A stretch of 64,000 nt of DNA from Marasmius tenuissimus. Lineage: Eukaryota > Basidiomycota > Agaricomycetes > Agaricales > Marasmiaceae. This document shows positions 12,218 to 24,230 of this stretch, piece by piece. Position 1 is the stretch's first letter, and the number at the start of each line of letters is the position of its first letter. A model generated the notes under the pieces. It was not told the DNA's origin, did not search any database, and saw nothing but the letters and a program-made list of their open reading frames with translations. The position numbers and the translations under genes are program-made. The DNA lies in the NCBI GenBank assembly GCA_029532415.1, contig JAQOTA010000060.1, forward strand, positions 1,178,001 to 1,242,000, written 5' to 3'.

Positions 12218-14015
12218 ATGGCCCAGTCCATTGAGCTCGAAAGATTACCCTCGAAAACAGCCTTGGAATCCCATTCCCATTCAGTGAGGCATGTCTCCCA
12301 CCAAAAGTCTGATTCAGAGCCGGCGGAGACCACTACATCCCAAGATCAGGAAGACATGAGGCCATCGGCGGATGTCCCGTTCGTTCAGACGCGGGCTCAA
12401 GAAATCAAGGCCTACGTGCAGATGATCTCCCTCTCGTGGGCAATGTTCGTAGTTGGATGGAACGACGGTACTACTGGACCTCTGTTGCCCAAGATCCAAT
12501 CAATTTACAATGTACGTATCCTTCGCTTGCGTTATAGGTCGTGCCAATATGCCTTTGAAACGTTGCGATAGGTCAGCGACACCGTTGTGTCTTTAGTCTT
12601 CATCTTTGCTTGCGTGGGCTTTGTCTCCGGGGCGTGCTTGAACGTCATCGTGTCCGACCGCTTGGGCTTCGGAAAGGTGGGTCCACTCCCTCGGCCTCCA
12701 AATAAATCCCACTCAATGAACTACTCGACGGTTAGCTGGTGGTATTAGGTACCCTTTCTCCCATCCAACTCTGATACCGTGCATCTATAACTGAATATTC
12801 TGGACCAAAGGCTCCGCGCTCCCAGTTGTAGGTTACGTGCTCCAGAGTGCAGCTTTGCCGTTTCCTGTCTTTATAATGGCTTATACCATCAACGGAGTGG
12901 GAATCGCTGTTCTGGTATGCACTCAAAAGACCCAAACCTCTTGGTCCTTCGAGCTTAATGTTGTCGACTTGGTTCTGCACAGGACGCACAAGTCAACACT
13001 TTTGCCGCCTCTTTGAAAAAGCGCGCTGAAACCAAGATGGGCCTACTTCATGCCATTTATGGCGTCGGCGCCTTTGCTGCACCTCTAGTCTCGACTCAGT
13101 TCTCTCAGCTTGAGCGGTGGTCGCTCTATTTCCTTATTTCTCTCGGCCTTGCAATCATCAACGTCGCGCTCTTGGTGATGACCTTCAAGCTCAAGACCCA
13201 AGATGGTGAGCTCTCAATCGGTCCTTCAGAGCCCGATTTATATCATATTTCACGTAGCCTGTCTACAAGACATTGGACAACCTCTCGGAGAGAAGGGACA
13301 CGAAGGTACTTCCTACGGAACGTTTAGACAGATTCTCTCCAACCGGAATGTCCACTTCATGGCGTTCTTCCTCTTGGTATACGTTGGAGTGGAAGTCACT
13401 ATTGGTGGATGGATCGTAACATTCATCATCCGGGAAAGAAACGGTGGACCGGATGCCGGATATATCTCGTCTGGGTTTTTCGGAGGATTGGCGTTAGGAA
13501 GGGTCGCGTTGTTATGGTTCAATGCTCTAGTGGGTCCCCAAATCCTCCTTTTGCTCGGTTGGATCGGTACTGACAGTCTGAATACCAAAGGTCGGCGAAC
13601 GTTACGTTGTGTTCATCTATGCGGCTCTCGCCATTGGGTATGTGCTCTCGCTCTATTCTGTGTCTTCCCTCCCATCTCACCGCTTCGAAGCTTGGAATTC
13701 GTAGTCTGGTTTGTTCCCTCCTTGATAGGAGGAGCCGTCGCCGTCTCTATCGTCGGATTCCTCCTTGGCCCCATGTACCCCATCACCATGAACCACGCCG
13801 GTCGAACTATTCCCAGGTTCATACTGGCCGGGTCAATTGGCTGGATCGCTGGGTTCGGTCAAGCAGGGTCTGCCGTATTCCCGTTCATGACAGGAGCACT
13901 GGCTGGGAAGTTTGGGATTACGAGCTTGCAACCAGTATTGATTACGATGATGGGTGCGATGTCGCTGCTTTGGGGGGTGATCGTCGTCAGTGGAAGGAAG
14001 CGAAACTTGGCATGA
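12218..14015 (+). CDS. major facilitator superfamily transporter (BSC6/FHS-like)
   Basis: Seven to eight exons from ATG 12218 to the stop at 14015. The N-terminal cytosolic tail is about 65 residues and Ser/Glu-rich. Transmembrane segments follow: VQMISLSWAMFVVGWNDGTT (helix 1, with the family's G-W-x-D-G-x-x-G-P-L motif), VVSLVFIFACVGFVSGACLN, LPFPVFIMAYTINGVGIAVL, and the LHAIYGVGAFAAPLVST helix typical of the fucose/BSC6-type MFS branch. A large C-terminal half runs from HFMAFFLLVYVGVEVTIGGW to GALAGKFGIT and LLWGVIVV. Substrate unknown. The frame is intact through all splice sites, including a short two-exon join near 12733-12810. Not obviously part of a cluster with its neighbours. Confidence 0.85.
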
Positions 14016-14533
14016 AAGCCTAGGATCAGGATACGGACGTTGCTTTCAGGTTGCCACTATTTGGAGATACGAAAACACGAGCTGCAGTGCAATAGAGATA
14101 CGATCAGGGCGACGCCTGGCGGACATTAATGATACTAGTAGCGATATCCTCTGTCTGTAAACGTCCACGAGCGTGAGCTTGGATGATTAATTATACTATC
14201 GAATACCAGATTAAAAGCTGACATCGTGAAGTTGGGTTCCGCATCAGGCGGGAGATAGTGACGTAGAGATTCAACTTCCATATACCAAAGCTCGTAATTA
14301 CAGAATTGAGCGTCGAGATAAGTACCCCAGTATCGCTCTGCTGCAAACTTTTCGAGCCGTAAATAAGTCCAACTTCCGAAGCGAAGCACCGGACCGGATA
14401 CCCGGTCCTGAGTTCTCTGCATGTGACCCTGTTTCGCAGGCTGTTTATATACCACGATGAGCTCAATGACACGACCAGCAACTCACGCTGCACGAACCCA
14501 CGGAACCCCCACCGAATAGTCGGCTTTTGAACA
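14016..14533. other. intergenic between MFS and dehydrogenase genes
   Basis: Two overlapping minus-strand frames (14135-14455, 14191-14595) have no motif support and overlap the promoter of the next gene. I see nothing else. Confidence 0.45.
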
Positions 14534-16868
14534 ATGTCGTTCTCACTCGAAGAAGTCGCATCCCACAACAAACCTACGTGAGTTGCAGGACTCACGCTTC
14601 GATTACCGAAAACCCAGCTCGCTGCTCACCCCTCTCTCCACCACACACACACAGGTCATGTTGGGTCATAATAGCGCAGCAGGTGTACGACGTTACGGAC
14701 TTTCTTCTGGTAAGTGTTAACTTACCCCTACGTTGAAAGTATTCGGAAAAAAATATAACTCATTTCGATTTAGGAGCATCCTGGAGGTTCTAGTATCATC
14801 CTCAAGTATGCGGGACGCGACGCAACGCGAGCTTACGAGCCAATACACCCGAAAGATGCTTTAGAGAAGCACTTACCTAAATCTAAACACGTTGGAGCTG
14901 TTGATACCGAAGCAGCGCAGAAGCTTAAAGAGGCGGAAGTCAACAGACAGAAGACTAAGGACGAGGTGAGAGTGGAAAAGGCAATGAAGGAGAGACCTCT
15001 GCTTAGTAGGATACTGAGCTTGAATGATATGGAGGTGAGTTGACCACGCGGTGTACGTTCTATAGGACTCGGATGACACTGAGTGCGTAACTTGTCGATA
15101 TAGGCTGTTGCGAAGAGAATCCTACCGTTCAAGGTGTATAGCTTCTACTCCGCCGGTGCAGACGACGAAATCAGTGGGGTCGATTTACGTTTCTTGCGGA
15201 AGGGAAAGCTGATCTTTCGTACCGACAGCCTTGGACCAAAATAGTCGTGCTTACAGTCGTTTCTTCTTCAACCCGCGGGTTATGAAACCAGTCTCGAACT
15301 GTGATACGTCTACTAGCATCCTCGGATTCAAGTCTTCCCTACCGATCTTTGTCTGCGGCGCTGCATTAGCTAAACTTGGACATCCTCTAGGTCAGTCAGA
15401 TACGTTTTTCTTTTTTTAACTCATGACCCTGACACGCTTTCACAGGTGAAGTAAACATCACCCGAGCATGTGGGAAAGCAAAGCTATCCCAGATGATCTC
15501 AACGCACTGTTCATGCTCCTATTCCGAAATCGCCGACGCTGCTTTACCAGACCAGCCACTGTTCTTCCAGCTATACAAATCCAGCAACGATGCGAAAGCA
15601 GCGATGCTCATCGAGGAAGTGGAGAGGTTGGGGTATAAATCAATCTGGTTGACTGTCGATTTGGCTTCCCTCGGAAACAGAGAGAGGGATGTGAAGAGTG
15701 GATGGGTGCTTGAGGATCAGGAGAGTGGGGCTCCTCCGGTGTATGTTGAGGAGGTGGCGAAGGGGGGTGAGGAGAGTGTGAATTTCTTTGGGACGAGTAG
15801 TCCGGTTGTTGCGTTGGATGACAGGGATATGACTTGGGAGAAGGTGAGTATGAACTATTGGGTTGTGGGTTCGTGGGTGTCTCATGGTACGAGTATACAG
15901 ACCATCCCTTGGTTGAGGAGTGTGACCAAGCTTCCTATCGTATTGAAGGGTGAGTGAAGATTCTACCCCTTCCTGGGAGGTTGCTGACCCGTTGTAGGTA
16001 TCCAATGTGTCGAGGTATTATCATTCTCCTTTTCTATGCTGTGTCTGAAATTGAACCCCCCCTCGTTGGTAGGATGCAGTTCTCGCTGCTGAAGCGGGTG
16101 TCGACGGTATCCTTCTCTCAAACCATGGTGGTGCGTCTACCCTTTTGGATCGTTGTGCGGCAGCTCAGAGAACGCTATCTCCAGGCCGACAATTGGAATA
16201 GTGAGCGCACTTACCATAATTCGAGTGGTTCGAGCGATTTTTTTCACATTGTGGGATAGCTCCCTCCCTCCTATCGAGGTTCTTTATAGAATACGAAAGC
16301 AGCGACCCGACGTGTTTGATAAGATTGAAGGTGTGTGTCTCCCAGCCAGTCGTGCGAGAGTCGAACGTTCAACTCCGACACCTACAGTGTATGTCGATGG
16401 TAAGTCACCGATTGTGTCGTTCTTCTCTTTCTCCCTGACACGGACGACGGTCAAGGGGGCGTGAGTCGTGGAACAGGTGAGTTGGGGAAACCGTTCTTTC
16501 GTTAGAGACTTGTTCACCGTCCAGCAGACGTATTGAAGGCGTTGTGCCTCGGTGCGAGGGCCGTCGGATTCGGAAGGGCATTCCTCTACGCGCAGAGTGT
16601 TCGTTGCATTCTCCCTCCCTCCTTGACGTAGCACCTACTCATACTGTCTTCAGGCGTATGGAGAGGCAGGATGCGATAAGATTATACAGATACTGGAGCG
16701 GGAGATTCTGACGGGGATGAGACTTTTGGGAGCTTCGAGTATTCGAGATTTGCGACCGGAGATGGTGAGTAGCGGTCTCTCTCTCGCCCGCAGGAGGATG
16801 AGTGCTAATTTCAACTCTTTAAGGTCGAACGGGTCGATTGGGAACCTATTCTTAAGAGTCGCCTGTAA
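14534..16868 (+). CDS. cytochrome b5 / FMN 2-hydroxy-acid dehydrogenase (cytochrome b2-like), paralog 1
   Basis: Oxidises an L-2-hydroxy acid such as lactate and passes electrons through FMN to a b-type heme. About 14 exons from ATG 14534 ([19 protein letters not shown]). The heme domain has EHPGG (about 14775, axial His) and the second His region [19 protein letters not shown]. After a charged linker comes the FMN domain: [35 protein letters not shown], a TVD segment ([13 protein letters not shown]), [21 protein letters not shown], the signature LLSNHGGRQLEY (about 16115-16200) and [20 protein letters not shown]. It ends PILKSRL (stop 16866-16868). There is no mitochondrial presequence: the cyt b5 domain starts at residue 1, so it may be cytosolic. 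A paralog lies at 51867-54293. Confidence 0.88.
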
Positions 16869-17190
16869 CATGTTTTATGTCATTATACTCGATATCGTTT
16901 AAGTGTAACACTTTGTTTCCTCTTCCTGGCCGTACTAGGGTAGATTGAGGGTCAGGCATGGCGACGATGGCCGCCATCGTCATCGTCATTGCCAAGTCGC
17001 CCGAGATATATAACTTGAGCTTTGATGCGTTGCGTGCGATCCCACGTTGGAATTTGGGGTGGAACGATCGTCACCTCCTATTTCTGTGGTTGTTTTTTTT
17101 TTCTCCCTCTCTCTTTCTTTCTCATACTATCACTGTGGACGGAAAGCCCCCCCCTTGTCTCCGGCTTCGAACTGACAAACAATTGTCGGG
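16869..17190. other. promoter region of palI-like gene, with palindrome
   Basis: Holds a 9-bp-arm palindrome at 16963-16981 (GACGATGGC, 1-nt centre, GCCATCGTC), a PacC-like hexamer GCCAAG at 16991-16996, and T/C-rich tracts at about 17085-17130. No ORF is called. Confidence 0.45.
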
Positions 17191-18023
17191 ATGAAGCCGC
17201 TGACTGCGCACAAGATTACCTCACTCTTCTGTGTTCTGTTCCTCACCTCTACGTTTGTTCTGTTACTCCTCGTTGGTCTCTCGTTGACCATCATCAAGCC
17301 GATCTATCTCGTTCGGGTGTACTCTGTGAGGACAGGGCAACCGGCTACCAGTATCGCAACCGAGTTGAGATTCGGCGTGTGGGGGGTATGTGCGTCCAGG
17401 TGAGTTGTGCCCTCAATTTTCATAGGTATCAGTCTATGTTAAATAAAACTTTTTCTTGTACCAGTGAACTCGACGCACCCACAGCGTTCACCAACGACGG
17501 ACTCTGCTACGGTCCCAAACTCGGCTACGCTTCCCTCATCGAACAAAACATCCCAGCAGACCTCCTCGCCCGGTTCGGTCTAAACTCGCAAATCGTCAAC
17601 ACAGTCCTCTCAGGACTCCTAGGAGTACTCATCCTCCACCTGATCGCAGCGGGATTCTCGCTGGTCGGTCTCGCAGCTGCACTGTACCTGGCCTCGCATG
17701 CGTTGACGATCCTGTCGCTGGTGGTGACGGTGGTGACGGCGTTGCTGACGACGGTGGTGTTTGGTATCGACGTGGGGTTGGCGTTGGCTGCGAAGAGTCA
17801 GATACGCAAGTTGACGGACGATGGGGTTGCGGTTGGGACGGGGAATGGGGTGTGGATGGTGTTGGGCGCGATGATCGCTGCGTGGTTGGCGGTCGTGTTT
17901 TTGTCGGCGAGAGCGTGTTATTGTTGTGGTGTTCGAAGGTGGGTGCTTGTGTGTCGAGCATCTGAATGATTGCTGATGCACGGTTGCTTTAGGAAATATC
18001 AAGATACAGATGGGCGGTACTGA
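17191..18023 (+). CDS. palI/RIM9-like pH-sensing membrane protein (SUR7/PalI family)
   Basis: Three exons, 17191-17399, 17465-17938 and 17993-18023, give about 237 residues. Helix 1 is FCVLFLTSTFVLLLLVGLSL. An extracellular loop contains the family's FGVWGVCASS motif and two further Cys-bearing turns (NDGLCYGPKLGY). Three more helices follow (VLSGLLGVLILHLIAAGFSL, the TILSLVVTVVTALLTTVVFG region, VWMVLGAMIAAWLAVVFLSA), then a Cys-rich short tail. PalI/Rim9 proteins help place the ambient-pH sensor PalH/Rim21 at the plasma membrane. The motif and 4-TM layout support this family, but the broader SUR7-like group cannot be excluded. Confidence 0.78.
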
Positions 18024-18256
18024 GACTAGGCTGATTGTTAGAATACCGCGCACGACTTTCACGATAGTTACGACCCCATGTACTGGGATTTATTCCATAT
18101 CATTATTATCTGGACACTGAGAATCAGCCTCTGAGAAAAATTGAGAACGGTCAGCTGCATGCACGTATCCGGCTTCGGAGCGCAGGTTGACCGGAAACCC
18201 TTGGCTTTATTAGAACACACCGGTATTCTCGAAATGACCCACCTTCCTCTCCTCCC

Positions 18257-19789
18257 ATGTCTCAACCAAAGAAAGTTGGAGGAGAATATGGCGATGTTCG
18301 TGCCAACATTAACGTTCCCAGTCTCGTCAAATATCTTGAAAAGCACCTCCCAATTATGAACATGCCGATTGAAGTCAAGCAATTCAAAGTGAGTTTCTCC
18401 TTGCTTGGGATAGACGTGAGGGAAGGCTCAAAGGCTGTATTCAGTTTGGCCAGGTAGGACTCGGGCACATAGATTCAGAATCGTCGGTCTAAATCTCAAG
18501 ACACACTCTCCAGTCCAACCCAACGTACTTCCTCACAGACGCAACGTAAGTCCAAGTCTCTCTTATCCAAGGAATTCGAAAACCTTCTTACTCCCAACAG
18601 CAAGAAACGCTACGTGCTGCGTAAGAAACCTGCTGGACAGCTCCTCTCCCAAACTGCCCATCAAGTCGACCGCGAGTACACCGTCCTCAAAGCACTCTAC
18701 GATTACAATTCAAGGTCGTCAACGCCCCCAGAGAACCGTGTCCCCGTCCCTCAACCATACCTGCTATGTGAAGACGAGAACGTGATAGGAACCAAATTCT
18801 ACGTGATGGAGTTTTTGGACGGGAGAATATTCACGGACGTGAGGTTGTTGGATCTCAAGGACGAGGATCGGAAGGAAATGTGCGTCGGGATTTCTACTAC
18901 CTTATGTTCGGTGTCTGACAGTTCAAGTCCAGATTCCGAGGAGCCATCCACGCATTAGCTCGACTGAGTTCTGTGAACCCAGACGAGATCGGTTTATCGA
19001 AATTTGGCCCCTCTTCGGATTATTTCCCTCGACAGATAAAGTCGTTCACTCGGATTTCGGAAGCGCAGGCGAAAGCTGTCGATGTGGAGACGGGGAAAGC
19101 GGTGGGTCCGATACCTCACTACGATGAGATGGTGCGGTGGTACTCTCAGCATCTACCGGACGAGAAGAAGTTTGGGAGTCGACGGATCGTGCATGGGGAT
19201 TATAAACTTGACAATATGGTGTTCCATCCGACGGAGAATAGGGTGATTGGGATATTGGATTGGGAGTTGTGTACTCTTGGGAGTCCTGTGAGTTTTTCTT
19301 TGACGCGTCCTTGTTCGCGCAAACTGACATGGGGTACCTTCTTGTTATAGCTGGCGGACTTTGCGAACCTGACGCAACCGTGGTCGACTGACCCGAAAGA
19401 CGTCGACAAGTACATGGGGTATCAGCCTAACCGAGCCTCGTTCAAGAACAACACTTCCCGTGATGTACCCATCACTATGGAGGAGATGGAGAAGTTGTAT
19501 TGTCAACTTATGGGTTACGAATACCCAATCAGGGAGCTAGTCTTTGTGAAGAGCTGGAATATGTTCAGGGTGCGTCGTTCATTTATCTGGGGGGGGCGAA
19601 ACGTTCTAACGTGGTCAATGCACGCAGGGGGCGGTTATTTCTCAAGGGATTGCAGCGCGTGCGGCACTGCGACAGGCGTCTTCGGAGACACCAGAAGTGT
19701 ATGGACAGAGTGTGGTACTTTTCGGTGATCTTGCAAGAGCTATACTGGAGGACCATGGCATTAAAATTGATCTTCATGGGAAGTTGTAA
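18257..19789 (+). CDS. aminoglycoside phosphotransferase-fold kinase (ACAD10/11 N-domain-like)
   Basis: About seven exons from ATG 18257 (MSQPKKVGGEYGDVR) to TAA 19789 (LHGKL). The family sequence is complete: NPTYFLTDAT and YVLRKKPAGQLL (ATP-binding Lys region), VDREYTVLKAL, FYVMEFLDGRIF (hinge), then the catalytic loop HGDYKLDNMVFHP (about 19191-19230) and the metal-binding ILDWELCTLGSPLADFANL motif, split by an intron near 19288-19350. In animals this fold forms the kinase half of ACAD10/11, which phosphorylates 4-hydroxyacyl-CoA; standalone fungal forms are common. No acyl-CoA dehydrogenase domain follows here. Likely cytosolic or peroxisomal lipid or hydroxyacid metabolism, substrate unproven. 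Confidence 0.85.
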
Positions 19790-20233
19790 CTGTACATACG
19801 CACCTATCTATTCTGAACTGGAAGCATCGGCCGAAGAGGCGCCGAGTCGGCGTTCGTCGGGCGCTTTGACATGTGAGCTGACCTCCTGGTTTCACTCTCT
19901 TCTTCCTCTTTCATCGCGTCGAGTCGCGTATTGAAATGTCCTCAACTTGCCGCACTTGATCCAATCCGTCGTGACAATTCTTTACGTCGCGCTTCGTGGA
20001 CATGATTGATGCCGAAATGGCCCTCAATTTTGCGCTAAGGTCGGATACCCGAGCAACGTTTAAAAGGTTTTAAATACCTGTCCACGAGTTACCCAGGGCT
20101 TTTCTATTCCTCTTGTCTGTCTAGTCACCAAACAGGTGTAAGGAGAGAGAGAATCCAGCTGCAACTGAACGAAGAGGTGTGTAAACTACTTTTCACGTCG
20201 TCGCAGAATGTTCTCAACTCGTTCAAACAGCAA
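19790..20233. other. intergenic before F-box-like gene
   Basis: No credible ORF. An AT-rich segment at 20060-20085 (TTTAAAAGGTTTTAAATA) may serve as the core promoter of the gene at 20234. Confidence 0.4.
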
Positions 20234-21332
20234 ATGGCCACCGTTCACCGAGACTTGGGATGTCCCATCCTTCCCCCCGAGCTCTGCGACGCAGTCATTG
20301 ACCACTGCAAATACAACCGCTCTACACTAGGAGCATGCAGTCTCGTATCCAAAACATGGCTTCCGCGCTCTCGGTCTCTCCTATTCCACGCCATATCCCT
20401 CAGTAAACTAAACCTCCACAGTCTTTGCCCACTTCTCGCCTCCCCCCATTGCACAATTGCACCCTTCATCCAATCCTGCACCGTCTTCCCCCGCGTCTCT
20501 TCGGATGAATTGGAAAAGCTGATGAGCACGATGGAACACTCCGTCTTCCGCCGTCTCCAACAACTCACTTCCATCGTCACGATTTGCATCCCACCCCAAT
20601 GGCTCGCACAGAACACGTCCACATCCCTAGTATCGACAATAACCTCACTCTCTGTCGTCGGTCTGCTGTGGTACGAAGAAACCGAGTCGTTCTCGGAAAA
20701 GTGTCGACAGATTCTTCAATTCGCCAGTGCGTTCACGCTCTTGGAGTCTCTGGAGATTGGATATGAGACTCCGGGTCGCGTGGTGCCGTATACCCCTACC
20801 ACTCAAGATCTGTCGTGTTTCCCGAAAATCGCGTTACCGAGGTTGAGAAGACTCTTGTTGGGGGACGTACCGTACAATGTGCTCCTCCCTTGGTTTTTGA
20901 TACCGGGGGCGGGGGCGGTGGAGTTACCGAGCCTCTCGTTCTTCTCGTTTTATATTGGATATGAGACGTTGAATGTCGACTCGGAGCTGCTTCAAGAGTT
21001 TTTGGATACGGTTTGTTCGCCCACGGTGGAGGAGATTTCGTTTTGGTTGGTTTGGGAGAGTTTTCCTGGTAAGTAACTTGGGATATTATTTCGGGTGGGG
21101 TGGTGGGGCTCAATACTCATTTGAAGCGCTCAAACTGGACCGGTTTGAGTCCCTTCGGTCTGTTGACCTACACACCCGAGTCGATCAGGATGATTACCAT
21201 ACCAAGATTTTTGATTTGGTGTCGACGTTGCCGACGTTGGGGAGGACGCCTCTTTCGGTTACGATTACTGGTGATCCAACTGTCCAACTACCCAAGATTG
21301 ATGGAGTGAGTTGGAGTGTTACGAGGTATTAG
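20234..21332 (+). CDS. F-box-like hypothetical protein
   Basis: Two exons: 20234 to about 21069, then about 21127-21332. The N-terminus has ILPPELCDAVIDH and ALCSLVSKTWLPRSRSLLF-like spacing (actual GACSLVSKTWLPRSRSLLF), the degenerate F-box seen in many Agaricomycete leucine-rich proteins, which would dock a target to an SCF ubiquitin ligase. The rest has irregular leucine-rich segments (LPRLRRLLLGDVPYNVLLPW) and no other motif. An ATG at 20177 would add 19 residues, but the F-box context favours 20234. Such families are expanded and poorly conserved in Agaricomycetes. Confidence 0.65.
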
Positions 21333-21765
21333 GTATTAGGTTAGTTTTTATTTTCGTTTATCATCGCTTTTTACCCATTTGCTAATCGCACTCGTTCGTT
21401 TAGGATAGACGGATAACGCGCTTGTCGTTAAGCGAAACCCAGTTTAGACTCTGGAGGGATAGACCGAGATCGATGGGTGGGCGACCATTTTTTGCGTAGA
21501 TGTTACGAGCGACCTTTGCGACAGAGATAGATTCCAACTTCTTTCGCTGCTAGATAGAACAGACGCCCATTTCTTCTTGAATTTCATGTGAGGCTTGCTT
21601 CGCCCGCAACAACCGTTTTGATTTAATCAGTTCATTTTGTACGGTGACGGTGACGGCGACGGTGGAATGATGAACAATACCTTCGAAGGTTCGAGGGAAA
21701 AGGGTATAAGAGTAAAGAGTCTGTTTCTCCCCCCGCTCGTCATCACTCTTTCAAGTTCTGGAACC
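21333..21765. other. intergenic, promoter of secreted paralog 2
   Basis: No gene. It contains a GACGGT/GACGGC hexamer run at 21643-21665 and a TATA-like GGTATAAGAG at 21703-21712, about 60 bp before the next ATG. Confidence 0.45.
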
Positions 21766-22160
21766 ATGAAGGTCTGTCATTCCGAGTACCCTTCAATTCC
21801 GGATCCGCAGTCTGACTCGCCCCTCTCAGTTCTTCGTTTTACTAGCTATATACGCCGTCGTTGCCACCTCCGCTGCAACGGTTCACCGTGACTCGGAGGC
21901 TGGCACAGGTCCACTTATGACCGTAAGTATCTCCCTCGTTTTTTGCTCACTCGCACAGGTATATATTGACCTACTGCTAGAGACAATGCAAAGAATCCGC
22001 TTGCATATGCAACAAAGTACAAGGTACATTCTGCGGAGACGAAAGCATCAACCCGTCGTGTACAAACGGGCACGTATTCGAATGCAACCAGAACACGGGA
22101 GTTACTTGCGATTTTGGAATGAGGAATTCGTGTCAGGCGTGTGGAAAGCTCAAGTGTTGA
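21766..22160 (+). CDS. small secreted cysteine-rich protein, paralog 2
   Basis: Same three-exon plan as its paralogs: a 6-nt first exon (ATGAAG, 21766-21771), exon 2 from about 21829 to 21920, and exon 3 from about 21980 to the stop at 22158-22160. The signal peptide is MKFFVLLAIYAVVATSA. The spacer (TVHRDSEAGTGPLMT) is shorter and unlike the EPGPV/SLEERS spacer of the others. The ten cysteines and the motifs CNKVQGTFCG, NGHVFECN, GVTCDFGMRNSC and CGKLKC are conserved. It is the most diverged of the three copies. Secreted, function unknown. Confidence 0.87.
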
Positions 22161-22307
22161 GATTGAAATGACTCTTGGCGGTCTTTCGAAGCTATTGTCC
22201 TCAATTTACAGATACCCCCCCAATCTCGAGTCGGTAGTTGTAAAGCTTTACAGTGTTTGTACATACAACACGATACACCCTCCTTTAACCCATTCGCAGA
22301 GCCCAGC

Positions 22308-23715
22308 CTAGCCATCTACTTTGGTGGGAGACGAGATATCCATCACTCTTGCATCTACCCACTGTTTCTGGGGTCTCCGTGGCGGTGGCCACGAGGTATA
22401 ACTCCCACTAACACTTCGCTGAAGCTGGTGACTCTCAAAATGCCACTGATTTGAGTCGTTGCTGGGGTAGATCACCCGACTCCTCGACTGGCCGACTGTG
22501 TACGAGACCAGCTTGATACGGACCGTGATGAGGTTGAACGTGATGCCCTAGAGCCGAGCCAAGCATTGAGCTCACAAGCACAAAAAACGAAAGAAAGAAA
22601 AAAGAAAGTCAACTCACGACAATCGGTGTAATAAGTCCAAAAATCATAAACTGTTCCTGTCTCCCCGCAGAGAAAAACCCAAGCAACACCGTCTCCGCTA
22701 TCAACTGCAAACTAGCACTCTCCACGAGTATCCTCAACACCGGGAACAAGATCGCGGGTGTAGTAATCGCCGAACTCGCTGATTGGTAATGAGTCCTCCA
22801 TAATCTATAAGCCATGAGACCCGTGGGTATAATATTGGCGATGACGGTCAAGGCGTAGAACGTTTTCATGAAGTAACCGAGGTAAGGGAGGAGAGGGTGG
22901 GTTTTTCCTTCCAAGATGTTGGTTTGGGAAAAGATGGCGCAGGGGATGTATCCGATACCTTTGTTGTGTGGGAAATATTTAGTATACTATCAGGTCTCAG
23001 TAAGGGTGCGAACGACGGACCGATTTCCACGAGAAGTAGGAGGCTGGGAAGAACGATGACTCTCCAGTTTTTGTGCCATATGAGCCAGCAGCGATAAATC
23101 TACATAGGATTTCCGCAGTTCAGTTGATTTCTTCCGAAATTCTAAATGGACGAAACGGTAACCTACCGCGGCACCAGTTCCCAATAACTCCTGCGTAACG
23201 TATAGGATAGTCCACATCGTGTTATCCCATGTATCCATCGTGGTGAGAGAGGCTGTCGGTGGTGCCAGATTGTCACCGACAATCCATACCTTCGCTAGAC
23301 GATAGCCAGCGAGCCCCATGTGAAGGGTGGCGATGAAGAACATTACGGAGGAGATGATGAACATCGCCTAGAGTAGACTTTAGCACTCGGTGTCTGCCGG
23401 ACGAAGATCGAGCTGCGTACGGTGAAGGAGCCATCTGATTTTTCTCCGCTTTGGGCGTTACGCTCGCGAGAGATTCTCTTTAGCCATAGTGTTGCGAGGT
23501 ATAGACAGAGAAATACGCCTGATGGAAAGTAGAAAGGGTACTCAGCGTTCTGGTAAGATAGTGAACTTGATGTTACGCACCGTATGCTATGCCCTATACG
23601 CGCCGATCGTTGGTGTTCAGTGTCTGGATAGATGATCAGACCTAGTAGTAATAGTGAAACTCACCTCGATCCATGTACCAATCACCATGGCAGGCGTGAA
23701 CGAAATTTGACCCAT
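22308..23715 (-). CDS. seven-transmembrane Agaricomycete orphan membrane protein
   Basis: Six or more exons on the minus strand from ATG 23715 (MGQISFTPAMVIGTWIE) to the stop at 22310-22308. Hydrophobic segments include FPSGVFLCLYLATLWLKR, MFIISSVMFFIATLHMGLAG, MWTILYVTQELLGTGAAV, VIVLPSLLLLVEIG, FYALTVIANIIPTGLMAYRL and ILVESASLQLIAETVLLGFF, with the family-typical YRCWLIWHKNWR and GLMAYRLWRTH motifs on the inner side. The C-terminal tail is polar and Ser-rich. This resembles the large Agaricomycete 7-TM family with no assigned ligand; it is not a STE3 pheromone receptor by motif. The splice join near 23560-23600 needs a 6-nt exon and is uncertain. Confidence 0.72.
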
Positions 23716-24230
23716 GGTCGAAAGGAAAGTCAATTCCTGTCCGTGGACAGAAGGGAAGGAACGAAAACTCGGGAATATGGAAAAAATCTCCGGATTTTTA
23801 TCTTCACGACGTTTAGTAGCAACAGTCAGGTGCATCCAAGAAGTATGCCCAGATTCCCGTGACAAAAGTTTTTTCAGAGGAGTGAGAAATACTACCGGAC
23901 GCGAAGCAGGGGTCTAAAGGTTAAAGAGCACATGGATAGACGCAGCGGATGCGAAATATTCACGATGGCGATCGTTTCGCCTGTTTCTATGCAGAACTTG
24001 GGGAATGCGAAAGAGAGCTGCGGTGTTACCCATGCGGTTGGAGTGGATCACTTGACATGGGTGCTGTTTGGAGAGTAAAAATCTCGAGTTCTGAGCAAGG
24101 TGAGACGTTCCGAATATTATCCCCTGAAATAGGACGAGTCCATCTGGATCCACCGCTCGATGCAGGTGCCAATGGAGTCACGGGAGTTTGGAGCACATTC
24201 GTAGTTTCCCTCGTCGTGCAATCACCTGAT
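23716..24230. other. intergenic upstream of 7-TM gene
   Basis: Several short overlapping frames on both strands and no motif. I see no gene. Confidence 0.4.

Noticed and set aside
17619..18062. Arg/His-rich minus-strand ORFs over the palI-like gene
   Set aside because: They are shadows of the coding strand, whose membrane-protein frame has clear helices and splice consistency.
22308..23715. STE3-type pheromone receptor (mating locus)
   Set aside because: Seven helices are present, but there are no STE3 motifs and no pheromone precursor or homeodomain genes nearby.
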